Part shown: positions 54,241-62,168 of the stretch, piece after piece
Layout of the letters: the number at the start of each line of letters is the position of its first letter
Numbering within the stretch: position 1 is the stretch's first letter
Origin: Symbiodinium natans
Lineage: Eukaryota > Sar > Dinophyceae > Suessiales > Symbiodiniaceae
Reading direction: 5' to 3'
DNA length: 64,000 nt
NCBI GenBank assembly: GCA_905221605.1
Contig: CAJNDS010002230.1
Span: forward strand, 135,001-199,000
The notes under the pieces: generated by a model
What the model saw: the letters and a program-made list of their open reading frames with translations, nothing else
The model's database searches: none
Told to the model about the DNA's origin: nothing
Position numbers and translations under genes: made by a program

Positions 54241-55424
54241 TGCGAAACTGGCACTGTAGCCGAGGGGCCCGCTGCCGTAAGAAGAGCATATCGGAATATC
54301 ATCCTGCGCTCAGGCGTGAGCATTTTGAAGGCCAGAATCCAGGGGAAGGCCTGGTCCAGGACATCATTCTCCAGAGGAGAGAGTATGGTAAGTAGTCTGT
54401 CCTGTGCTCTGGTGTCTTCCGGAAGGTGTGCAGCAATTTGCCCTTTGAGCCGGAGGGTTAGATGTAGTTTGGCAAAGCTCTCTGGTATCGTGGTATTGTG
54501 CCATATTGCTTCAAGCGAAGTCAGCTCAGATGCTGTGATGGGTCGCGACAGCCAGGTTCTGCCCAGGTGGAGGTCTGTACGCATCTTTTGGTATGCATCA
54601 GTGGGCAAAAGATCATGGAGTTCCGTCAAGTGCTCCGCATAGGAAAGAAGTGCCATGGCTTGGTCTTGTCGCAGGACGTCCCAGGGTTCGCTGGGGTAGA
54701 CGTCGTCTGGCACTCGTGCTCCTCTTGCCTGGGCGACCATAAAGTCGACCATGGCCATGGTCCGGTAGATCGTGGACGCTCGCTGTAGCATGTGAATTTC
54801 CGCGTCGAGGATGCCCAATGCATGTTCGTCACTTTGAGTATGTGGATTGGTGTCTGCCTCTCGCGGCCACGGCGAGGCATCCGAAGGGAAGAGACAAAGG
54901 TGAATTCCGTTCAGAACTCTTGTAGAGTCACTGGGAAGGATCCAGCGCAGATGCTGGGCAGCGCCATTGACGATGTCCCTGACCGTTTGCCCGCCCATTC
55001 CCAGATTGTACAAAGTCTGAGAAATGATAAGGGCTGCTAACTTGAAGTCCGGCTCCATGGTTTCCTCTTCAGTGCAGATATGCACCGTTTCGAGTATCAT
55101 CTGCAAGGTGAGTGAGCTCCGTTCCGCCTCATAGTGCTTGAGATGAGGGGGAGGCTCCATGGGTGATAATAGGGATGCCATCTCAGCTTCGGCCAGCAAG
55201 GGAAGATTAGGCTGAGCTGATTGAGAGAGGATGCGAATCCAGTTGTAGCTGCGCGCTGCCAGTCTCAGGGTTGGTGCGAGCGTACAGTTCTCTCGTCGAG
55301 CAAGACCTTTGGCCTCATCCGAGAGCATTGCCTTGCAGAAGAGGTTTAGCGCAGCGAGCTTGGACTTCGTTGGCATCGTCGATGAGTCTGGTCGTGGCGG
55401 CAGCAATGGGCACGCATGCAACAT
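54231..55424 (-). CDS. Cassette ORF D, distant paralogue of A-C
   Basis: 397 residues from ATG 55424; an alternative Met (MPTKSKLAALNLF) lies 16 codons on. Shares the layout of A-C in diverged form: LQRASTIYRTMAMVDFM (about 215), YAEHLTELHDLLPTDAYQK, GRTWLSRPITASELTSLEA, ILSPLENDVLDQAFPWILAF and FKMLTPERRM at the end. It lacks the KRKH patch and the YTNDG block. Helical, soluble. Stop is the GAG-TGA of HP7. Function unknown. Confidence 0.82.
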   Translation of the reverse strand: MLHACPLLPPRPDSSTMPTKSKLAALNLFCKAMLSDEAKGLARRENCTLAPTLRLAARSYNWIRILSQSAQPNLPLLAEAEMASLLSPMEPPPHLKHYEAERSSLTLQMILETVHICTEEETMEPDFKLAALIISQTLYNLGMGGQTVRDIVNGAAQHLRWILPSDSTRVLNGIHLCLFPSDASPWPREADTNPHTQSDEHALGILDAEIHMLQRASTIYRTMAMVDFMVAQARGARVPDDVYPSEPWDVLRQDQAMALLSYAEHLTELHDLLPTDAYQKMRTDLHLGRTWLSRPITASELTSLEAIWHNTTIPESFAKLHLTLRLKGQIAAHLPEDTRAQDRLLTILSPLENDVLDQAFPWILAFKMLTPERRMIFRYALLTAAGPSATVPVSQTE

Positions 55425-55448
55425 GACGCGGGGTTCAAGAGGGGGGCC

Positions 55449-55480
55449 AGGCAGCAGGAGGTGACCTCTCTTTTCTGCCT
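55449..55480 (-). promoter_or_regulatory. Cassette hairpin HP8 (5' of ORF D)
   Basis: Arms AGGCAG and CTGCCT, perfect, around CAGGAGGTGACCTCTCTTTT. Ends 24 bases before the ATG of D. Confidence 0.8.
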
Positions 55481-55729
55481 TTGAGCCTGAAGGGAGAGGG
55501 TTGGTGAAAAGCTGTCAGTTCTTGGCAACTCATATCAGCTGTATTTTGCTTCGGCAGTATGTGAGGAGCCGGCTTTGTCTGTGGTAGAGCATCCCACCTT
55601 GGCTTGTCGGAGCATAGAGCATGACTTCGGTGTGGCACGTTGAGGGCTAAGTCTAGGCAGCGGTAGCAGTGTTAAGCGCGGCTGGATTTTGTCTCTAAGA
55701 CAGCGCTGGGTTGAGAAGGTGAAAGCAGT

Positions 55730-55799
55730 GGCGCATGCACTCCCTCGCAGGAGGTGACCTCACTCGCAGGGAGTGCCAAAATTGAGCTGTGTGCATGCC
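55730..55799 (-). promoter_or_regulatory. Cassette hairpin HP9 (3' of ORF P), double-layered
   Basis: Inner arms GCACTCCCTCGC (55737-55748) and GCAGGGAGTGC (55766-55776) around AGGAGGTGACCTCACTC. Outer arms GCATGCAC and GTGCATGC pair again at 55733-55740 and 55791-55798. The longest arms in the set. Confidence 0.9.
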
Positions 55800-56542
55800 T
55801 CACTCCTGTGGATCTCGTCGTGGGACAAGTGGGCCTTCGGTAATTATCCAGGTCTGGACTGTGCCCGGAGGCAGTGGGCTTCCTGTGGCCGACAGTGCCG
55901 AGGTGCGCGCTGGAGGGGACCACGGGCTGAACGGGTCAGGAGCAAGGGAGACAATCGGTCCAGGAGTGATGATCCAGGTGCCCACTAGCGTTGCTGCTTC
56001 TTGCGCAGGATGAGGATGAGCTGCGGTTGGGGGAGACATTGAGGCCCCCGACGTTGAAGTGCCACTTGTCGAGGAGGGACGTGCCGTGGTTCTGGGAGCA
56101 CTGTCCGCCGTCGTCGCCGTCGTGGGGGGGGGACTATGACCTGAGTGGTCCTGCGCAGGAAAAGGCTGGTGAACCGGAGTCGGGGCAGGGGGGCCCGACG
56201 GCTGGTAGGCCTGCGGGGTGGCTTTGGGTGCGGTCTGAGCCTGGTTGGCCGGCGAGAGTGCCTTGGTTGTTATGGGGGTAGGCGGAGGCGGGCCTCCTGG
56301 GGTCAGCTGGGCGGGCTGGTTCCGGGAAGAGGCTGTCCGTCTCGAGGAGCTCCTTGACAGGCATTCCACTGGTCGTCATCATCCTGAAGGGAAGAAGCCT
56401 CGGAGTCCAGGTCAGCCTCCGTGATCGGACGGGAGTCTGCGTCCGCCTGATGCCTTTTGCCATGAGGATGTCGTCTTTTGGAGGGTTTGTCTTCTCTGTG
56501 TCGGGTTTCTCGATGTGGCTTGCCATCCTCCGGCGCCGACAT
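55800..56542 (-). CDS. Cassette ORF P, proline-rich disordered protein, frame uncertain
   Basis: ATG 56542 follows HP10 by 15 bases and encodes a charged, disordered start (EDGKPHRETRHREDKPSKRR, later SLQDDDDQW) that stops at 56303. A second frame (from about 56369 to 55800) gives a Pro/Thr/Ser-rich tail with QPSGPPAPTPVHQPFPAQD and a GAG-TGA stop beside HP9, as in other cassettes; a third frame (56526-56134) is also open. The likely protein joins the first and second frames across a frameshift near 56365. No domain; function unknown. Confidence 0.5.
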
Positions 56543-56557
56543 GGCCAGTTAGCAGTA

Positions 56558-56582
56558 GAACAGGAGGGAACCTCACTCGTTC
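56558..56582 (-). promoter_or_regulatory. Cassette hairpin HP10 (5' of ORF P)
   Basis: Arms GAAC and GTTC around AGGAGGGAACCTCACTC. Confidence 0.75.
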
Positions 56583-56862
56583 AGGGCCGCTGTTGACAAT
56601 GGCTTGAGCTGTGAGCTCTGAGATAGAGAGAGAAGAGCTGCTCTGGATGTGTCTTTTGTATTACGACGTCAGCTGGTTGAGGCTGGGGCAAAATCCTCGA
56701 TGTGAGGTGGAGCATTGAGAGACCTGAGCAGGAGCCGGGAGAGGGCAGGTGCAAGCTCCATTAATGCTTGATGTAGGAAAATGATCAGGGGTAACACTCA
56801 TTTTCTGCACAGGTCCGCGTTGTCAGTACAGTCGCTTCTAAAGAAAGTAAAGAAAAGAGGGG

Positions 56863-56891
56863 TTCGACAGGAGGGGACCTCACTCGTCGAA
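56863..56891 (-). promoter_or_regulatory. Cassette hairpin HP11 (3' of ORF F)
   Basis: Arms TTCGAC and GTCGAA, perfect, around AGGAGGGGACCTCACTC; the TGA stop of F (56882-56880) is in the core. Confidence 0.9.
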
Positions 56892-57787
56892 GTCATCCAT
56901 GTCCTGAGGGTCATCGTCTGGTGTGGGTCTGAATGCGTCGCCACAGGCCATGCATAGGTACCCCAGAACAGACTTCTTGCATTCTCTGGAGAGCCAGTGA
57001 AGCGCGAGAGGGAATTGATCTCTTTCCTGCCAGTAGCGTTGGCCAGGCCTAGCCGAAAGTAGAATCGCTATCGCTTGTTGAGCAGTGAGGTGATAGCGGA
57101 CAATCAGGTAGGCATAGAGGGCAGAAGTTGAGCGATTGATGCCCGCAAGACAATGGAACAGGATGACCATCGGTTTGGTGCGGCTGCACTCCTGGCCCTC
57201 AATTTCGTCGATCATCCTGATCCAGGTCTTGGCAAGATTTGACACCACATCATGGAAGCCTTGATCGTTCCGAGAGATGCGCACGTCCGAGAGATGGTAG
57301 CGCAAGTTGGAGATGCCCTCCATTTGGTACATGAACTGCCAATCGGCATCTTGTCATAGCTCTCCCTGAAGCGCGATGATGCGTTGAGAGTCACGATGAT
57401 ATCAACCTGGTGCGCTTTGAGTTCAGGTATGTCTAGAGCCGTGCGCTGGGTGCCAAGCATCAGCGTGCAGTAGTCATCCCGGAACACCACCGTGGAGTCC
57501 CATTTTGGCCAGTAGGCAACTGAATTTGGGAAGGAATGATCTGGGTGATCGGCCATCAGGGCGCTCCATTCCGACGCCAGTCTGTGATCTTGCGTCGTCC
57601 ATTGTACTCGATTGTAGAAGGCGGCCTGGGTCTGCGCGTGGATATCGTCCATGGCTTTGTTGTCTGTGATCGATGGCTCGAAGTTGCACCGTGGTTCCGG
57701 GTCTTGCATCCTGAAGAGGCCATTGCGTTCAAGGCAAACGCTGTGTTCCGGGCCTCGAAGCCTGATGTAAGGAGCAGCCAGATCCAT
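56880..57787 (-). CDS. Cassette ORF F, dual-specificity-phosphatase-like protein with a frameshift
   Basis: ATG 57787 opens MDLAAPYIRLRGPEHSV and runs in frame to about 57350 (PELKAHQVDIIVTLN, the strand before the active site in this fold); the sequence then continues in another frame from about 57340 (MEGISNLRYHLSDV) to 56880. The second part holds the phosphatase loop VILFHCLAGINRSTSALYA at about 57170-57115, with Cys and Arg of CX5R intact, followed by the usual helix (LTAQQAIAILLSARPG). A C-terminal CMACGDAF with acidic tail follows. Family role: removal of phosphate from Ser/Thr/Tyr. Either a single-base indel has split the gene or the assembly has an error. Stop is the GAG-TGA of HP11. 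Confidence 0.75.
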
Positions 57788-57830
57788 GGCGCAGGGGGGC
57801 ACAGAGGGCTATTTGCCTATCTGGAATGGC

Positions 57831-57855
57831 TGTCAGGAGGAGACCTCACGCGACA
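57831..57855 (-). promoter_or_regulatory. Cassette hairpin HP12 (5' of ORF F)
   Basis: Arms TGTC and GACA around AGGAGGAGACCTCACGC. 43 bases before the ATG of F. Confidence 0.7.
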
Positions 57856-58117
57856 TTGGATGGAATTGACTGGAGTCACATACACAGGTGTGTTGCTTCA
57901 GCCTTGCGTTTGTGAGCTAGAAGCAGAGTAAGTGGCTGAGCCCCGAGCCTGTGAAATCGTGACCTGAGCTGTGCAAGTCTTGCAGCACGCAGGCATCGTG
58001 CTCCGATGAATGTGCAGTGAGCCGGCTTAGAAAACCAGTCAGCTTGTTTTTTTGTGCCGTAGCGAGGGTCAAAAAAGAGATGGCCTGGGTGATTGTGCCG
58101 GGCGCTTATCCCGGCAT

Positions 58118-58150
58118 GCCGTTTCAGGAGGGGACCTCACACGAAAGGGC
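58118..58150 (-). promoter_or_regulatory. Cassette hairpin HP13 (3' of ORF E)
   Basis: Arms GCCGTTTC and GAAAGGGC (7 of 8 paired) around AGGAGGGGACCTCACAC. Thirteen bases after the stop of E; the core TGA is in register with E. Confidence 0.85.
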
Positions 58151-58163
58151 TACATAGTGCAGA

Positions 58164-59972
58164 TTAGCTGAAGGCGTCCCATACATCAGCAGAGAGCGCC
58201 AGAGACGTGTCTCTGAAGATTCTCTCTGCCTTTTCTTTCCCCACTGGAGTTCGGAGCAGGGAGAAGAAGTGCTGTACAAGAGGAGGGACCTGTCGCTGAT
58301 GATGCGTAAAGGCTTGTTTGGCTGCCTGGATTGCCGGCCTGTCCTCCGCCAGGTACTCTAGGGTCGAGAAGAGTCCTCGGACGTGATCTGCGGTTGAAGT
58401 TGTGGCTTGTTGAGGAGCAGGAGGTGTTCGTTTGTGCCAGGCCGACGTGTCAAGAGCAAGAAAGAAGGGCAGATCCGTGCTGGAGTCTGGCGAGATTCGT
58501 CTGCCCAGGTTGGACCATCCACAGTCTCGCACATAGTATCCCAGAAGTGCCGATTTGAGTACTAGGAGAATCAGCAAGTAGCACTCGTCCATGCTTGGGC
58601 GTAGATGCGGTGGGAGGTTATCCAGCGGCTGGACCTTTTCCACCATGATGCCGTAGGCCTGCTGAATGAGGAGGTACTTCGGCGGGCCCGAGTCTCCCCG
58701 CCAGGAGGAGACCTCACTCGGCGTGGGAGACTTGGGAAAATCCAGGGGATTGACCGCGGAAGCCACTCTGAGCTGGATAGCAAAGACGTTTGCCACCGTC
58801 GGGACCATCTCTGGAAAAACGTGTGCCAAGTCGAGTTCCGCTTCATGAGCCTGAAGTCCGTCTTGGGCCTGTTCTTCTTGGGGAGCAACAACAGAGAGTT
58901 TGAAGACCGAGTAGAATTCCCCACCTTTGAAGTTGTATACAGCTCGGGTGACGCCCTTCATGGATGCTGTGCGGTTCAGCTTCAGAATCACGCTGACCTG
59001 CTCGTCCTGCGATTTCCGAATTTGCACATGGACGTCCAATTCCAAAGGGAATTCCTGCGGGTAGGAGTAGGGGAAGGAGTGAATGACCGCCTTGCCCTTG
59101 TCTTGTTCCTTTTTGCTTGCCACGCAACCTTGAACTGTGGCTGCTGGAAGAACTATCACTCCTTGATGCACCGGGTAGTTCAAGAACTCGCGCGGAGGAG
59201 GAGCTGCTTGCGTGAGATTGACCACTTGGAGCTCCTCTGTGGAAGTGAGGCGCGCAATGCCTTCAAGGTGGCCTGGGTCGGGAGCTGATTGTCTTGCAGG
59301 AGGAGATGGAGGTGGGGGCGGCTGCCTGACGAAGGCCTCCTTTTGTCCAATTCCTGCACCGGTGTACTGAGATGAGCGTGACTTCTTCGAGTCCGCCCAG
59401 GGTGGTAGGTCTGAGTCCGACTCTGCCTTGCAGGTTTCTTTCCTGCCCACGCCTTGGCCCGCATAGGGTTGCGGTGCATGCTCTCGTGTTGGCTCTGCCG
59501 TGAAGGTCTTCGCCTCCTCTGCCTGGAGCATAGATGAGGAGGATGGTTCTGTTTTCGCTTCCCTGTGTCCGCTCCTCGGAGGCGACCTCACGCTGGAGCT
59601 TGCCGGTCGGGAGGTATCGACCGAGATCAAGGAGAGCGAAGAGAGATTCTTGTACACGTCCGAGGTAGGAAGGGCCGCTAAGTCCTCTGCAGTGAGTCCA
59701 GGCTTTTTTATTCCCAGCTCTTCTAGTCTCTTGCTTTCTTTATCCGCTTGTCTCTGGCTCGAGACCGGCCTTGTCGATTGGCGGGCCATCATGCTTCTTG
59801 ATATAGCACGGAGACCTTTCTCCCAGCGGTAATTTCTGATCTCGTCCATTCTCTTGTGCGAGATGGGGACATAGTTCGAAGGCAGCAGCCTATCAGCTTC
59901 TGTGCAGATGTTGGAGGCGAGGTCGAACGAAGGCAGGGTCGAAGTCTTCGATTGTCTTTTCCGCGGGGGCAT
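58164..59972 (-). CDS. Cassette ORF E, large protein of unknown function containing two hairpins in frame
   Basis: 602 residues from ATG 59972 (MPPRKRQSKTSTLPSFD, basic); the frame is also open upstream to the HP16 core, but there the first codon would be GTG. The first half is disordered (Ser/Pro/Lys-rich, with two related words YAGQGVGRKE and YTGAGIGQKE); the second half looks folded (FPLELDVHVQIRKSQDEQVS, then KGGEFYSVFKLSVV, then MDECYLLILLVLKSALLGYY). HP15 and HP14 lie inside the frame without breaking it, translated as VRSPPRSG and EVSSWRGDSG. No family recognised. Confidence 0.8.
   Translation of the reverse strand: MPPRKRQSKTSTLPSFDLASNICTEADRLLPSNYVPISHKRMDEIRNYRWEKGLRAISRSMMARQSTRPVSSQRQADKESKRLEELGIKKPGLTAEDLAALPTSDVYKNLSSLSLISVDTSRPASSSVRSPPRSGHREAKTEPSSSSMLQAEEAKTFTAEPTREHAPQPYAGQGVGRKETCKAESDSDLPPWADSKKSRSSQYTGAGIGQKEAFVRQPPPPPSPPARQSAPDPGHLEGIARLTSTEELQVVNLTQAAPPPREFLNYPVHQGVIVLPAATVQGCVASKKEQDKGKAVIHSFPYSYPQEFPLELDVHVQIRKSQDEQVSVILKLNRTASMKGVTRAVYNFKGGEFYSVFKLSVVAPQEEQAQDGLQAHEAELDLAHVFPEMVPTVANVFAIQLRVASAVNPLDFPKSPTPSEVSSWRGDSGPPKYLLIQQAYGIMVEKVQPLDNLPPHLRPSMDECYLLILLVLKSALLGYYVRDCGWSNLGRRISPDSSTDLPFFLALDTSAWHKRTPPAPQQATTSTADHVRGLFSTLEYLAEDRPAIQAAKQAFTHHQRQVPPLVQHFFSLLRTPVGKEKAERIFRDTSLALSADVWDAFS
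58692..58731 (-). promoter_or_regulatory. Cassette hairpin HP14 (inside ORF E)
   Basis: Arms GTCTCCCCGCC and GGCGTGGGAGAC (one bulge) around AGGAGGAGACCTCACTC. In frame in ORF E. Confidence 0.9.
59571..59599 (-). promoter_or_regulatory. Cassette hairpin HP15 (inside ORF E)
   Basis: Arms GCTCC and GGAGC around TCGGAGGCGACCTCACGCT. In frame in ORF E. Confidence 0.75.
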
Positions 59973-60226
59973 GGTCCTAGGTGCCCTGCGCTGTAAGCCT
60001 AGTGGACGTTCTTTGAGCACAGAGTCTAGCCAGAGCGTAAGGTCAGACTGTTGTCTCAGCAATGCACAAGGACTGGCTGAGTGCTGGGCTCGACAGTGGG
60101 GCCTGTGCAACAATAGGAACGGAGAGACATTGGATGAGCTTAGTGCTGACGTGCATTTAGGGCAGACTGTTTTAGTTGAGATTGTTGGCTCGGTCGACGG
60201 CGCGCAGCTGTGAGAGCATGGCTGCG

Positions 60227-60266
60227 TTTTACCTGCAGGAGGAGACCTCACTTGCTGGTCGCAAAA
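60227..60266 (-). promoter_or_regulatory. Cassette hairpin HP16 (between H and E)
   Basis: Arms TTTTACCTGC and GCTGGTCGCAAAA (paired with one mismatch and a 3-base bulge) around AGGAGGAGACCTCACTT. One frame of H ends at its TGA. Confidence 0.7.
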
Positions 60267-60554
60267 AGTCGAGCTCTATCCTGCTCAAAGCTACCAGTAC
60301 CTGGAGCGGGCTTGTTGCACCGCCCAGGAGTCCCTGCACCCAAAACAGCAGTGCCACAGATGTCCCGGCTTGTGTCGAATACATGGAGCACTGTGGCATT
60401 GGTCGCAGCCTGCTCCGCATGATGACTGTGGTGGCGGAGGTGCCGTTGCCTTGACCAGAGCTTGGGCTGCACTGGCCTGGCTTGTCGTCGTCTGAGTGTG
60501 GGTGCCAGGGGTGTTTTCAATGGCGAGAATCGTGCCCTCCGGGTTGGTTGCCAT
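60248..60554 (-). CDS. Cassette ORF H, small hypothetical protein, frame uncertain
   Basis: ATG 60554 opens ATNPEGTILAIENTPGTHTQ and stops at 60291 with a Cys/His-rich end. An overlapping frame (60520-60248) ends TSK-TGA with the TGA inside HP16, the register seen in other cassettes. A frameshifted gene of about 100 residues is the simplest reading. The 5' hairpin HP17 is over 300 bases away, unlike other cassettes, so support is weak. Confidence 0.35.
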
Positions 60555-60866
60555 GGCGTGATGATAGTGGAGGGACTGTCAGTACTGATCTATATGAGCA
60601 GAACGGCTGATGGTGAGCGAAGTTAGGGCTTCGGTCAGACGCATAGCGGGAAAGCGGTCTCATGGCTTGTAAGTCATGCGAGAGCCTGTGGTGTGGCTCG
60701 CTCTGGTCGACAGCTGGCGTAAATGAAGCTCGGCCTCAGTTGTAATGGGAGAAAGAGGCAGTTCGATGCATTAGTGAAGCTTGACGTGTGGTGCAGAAAA
60801 CTTTTCCTGGCAGGCACTGTGCACGCGAGGCTACAGGGGAGGGAGAAACGGGCTGACTCATCAGCG

Positions 60867-60908
60867 CTCTCGATCTCTCAGGAGGGGACCTCTACACGAG
60901 AGTGAGAG
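60867..60908 (-). promoter_or_regulatory. Cassette hairpin HP17
   Basis: Arms CTCTCGATCTCTC and GAGAGTGAGAG (two 5-bp blocks) around AGGAGGGGACCTCTACAC, a core variant with TA inserted. Confidence 0.8.
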
Positions 60909-60962
60909 GGTTGTCTGAGGCTAAGTGACGGGCTAAATCCCCTAAGAAGGTGAAGGGGCTTT

Positions 60963-60997
60963 GGACAGCTCAGGAGGAGACCTCGACTCGGATGTCC
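60963..60997 (-). promoter_or_regulatory. Cassette hairpin HP18 (3' of ORF G)
   Basis: Arms GGACAGCTC and GGATGTCC (outer 4 bp paired) around AGGAGGAGACCTCGACTC, a core variant with G inserted. Ten bases after the stop of G. Confidence 0.7.
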
Positions 60998-61006
60998 TGG
61001 AAAACT

Positions 61007-62080
61007 TTAGCCCTCGTTGCCTCCTGTGCGCAGCGCTTCTAGCTGATCGCGGAGGGTCTGCATCTGTGGAGACCGTCTTAGGCCCTCCCTGCGCATGGTG
61101 ACCCCAACTAAGTTCCAGATTGAGTTGTTCGCTAGAAGTCGAAAGGCGTGCATTGCCTCGTGGTCGTCTCCGATAGTCAGGGCCAGTTCCAGGAGGAAGG
61201 CTATGACCGGCCTTTCTTCCGTCAGGTTGGTCCTCAGCGGTCTGGACGGCCTGAACTTGGTGAGCTGTTCCTGATCTAGCTTGAGCATAGCTGCCAGGTG
61301 GGTGGAGACAACCTTGGGCGAGAGAGGAGGGCGTTGGGCATCGATGACTACCTTCCGCTGTTTGGCGTCCCATCTCATGTAGTTCCAGTAGAAGGCAGGG
61401 TTCTCGTCCGTGTGGTGTCGGCCTCGGGAGGCAAGTGCTCCTGGTAGAGAGATAAGTGCTGATTCCTTGTCCTGGTTCGTGCTGTCATAGGCGACGTGAT
61501 CGAAGCCCTGGGCCCGAGTGTGCAGCTCGTGAAGGAGACCGATGAACAGGGCGTGGCGAACAGGCGTGCTAGGGGAGTCATGGGGCCCGTCCGATTTCCA
61601 CTGTTGCTGGATCTTTGCCAAGGAGGGAACCACACTGTTCGCCTGGTGCACCGTGGCGTAGAAGATCCATCCATGATGGTATCGCAAAGCTGTCAGTTCA
61701 TCCTCGTGATTCAGCAGGGCCAAGATGATGCTAGCCAAGAGGTCAGCGGTTGGTTTGACCTCCTGCTTTGATTGCTGCGGACCGTTGCGCGAGGCCCTTG
61801 GTCTGGAGCCATCACGGCGACCAGTCCTCTTTGGCCTCCTGGATGGTGAGGGCAATCGAGTCGGCGGCATTTCCTCGTCCTGCTCCAGCTCCTTCTGCTG
61901 ACGGCGCTGTTTGGGAGGCCTGTCCCTGTCGTGAGCAGGAACCAGTTCTCTGGACGTTGAACGTTCGTCAGGGCCAAATGCCCGGGCAGCCATGGATGAA
62001 GCGGCAAGGTGGGGGAGGTTCTTAAAGAGCACTTGGCATAGTGCGGGGTTGTTCAGCAGCTCCTGCTGGGCTTGCTCCAT
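61007..62080 (-). CDS. Cassette ORF G, hypothetical protein
   Basis: 357 residues from ATG 62080 (MEQAQQELLNNPALCQVLF), 48 bases after HP19; the longer frame from 62131 starts at GTG inside the hairpin. Residues 35-105 are highly charged (PPKQRRQQKELEQDEEMPP, then RRPKRTGRRDGSRPRASR), a plausible nuclear or nucleic-acid-binding tail. The rest is helical: LLASIILALLNHEDELTALR, HGWIFYATVHQANSVVPS, HALFIGLLHELHTRAQG, VIAFLLELALTIGDDHEAMH. No known domain. Confidence 0.8.
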   Translation of the reverse strand: MEQAQQELLNNPALCQVLFKNLPHLAASSMAARAFGPDERSTSRELVPAHDRDRPPKQRRQQKELEQDEEMPPTRLPSPSRRPKRTGRRDGSRPRASRNGPQQSKQEVKPTADLLASIILALLNHEDELTALRYHHGWIFYATVHQANSVVPSLAKIQQQWKSDGPHDSPSTPVRHALFIGLLHELHTRAQGFDHVAYDSTNQDKESALISLPGALASRGRHHTDENPAFYWNYMRWDAKQRKVVIDAQRPPLSPKVVSTHLAAMLKLDQEQLTKFRPSRPLRTNLTEERPVIAFLLELALTIGDDHEAMHAFRLLANNSIWNLVGVTMRREGLRRSPQMQTLRDQLEALRTGGNEG

Positions 62081-62128
62081 AGCTCTTAGGGATGACACGC
62101 ATGGGAGCACAAGTAAACGCTGCCCGCT

Positions 62129-62159
62129 CACCTTCAGGAGGGGACCTCACACGAAGGTG
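62129..62159 (-). promoter_or_regulatory. Cassette hairpin HP19 (between LINE copy 2 and ORF G)
   Basis: Arms CACCTTC and GAAGGTG, perfect over 7 bp, around AGGAGGGGACCTCACAC. Ten bases after the stop of the LINE frame. Confidence 0.9.
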
Positions 62160-62168
62160 GATGGGACT

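Noticed and set aside
55672-55923. 83-residue minus ORF across HP9
   Set aside because: Overlaps the hairpin and the end of P in another frame; no coding support.
60942-61373. 143-residue minus ORF over the end of cassette G
   Set aside because: Out-of-frame shadow of ORF G and HP18; low-complexity composition.
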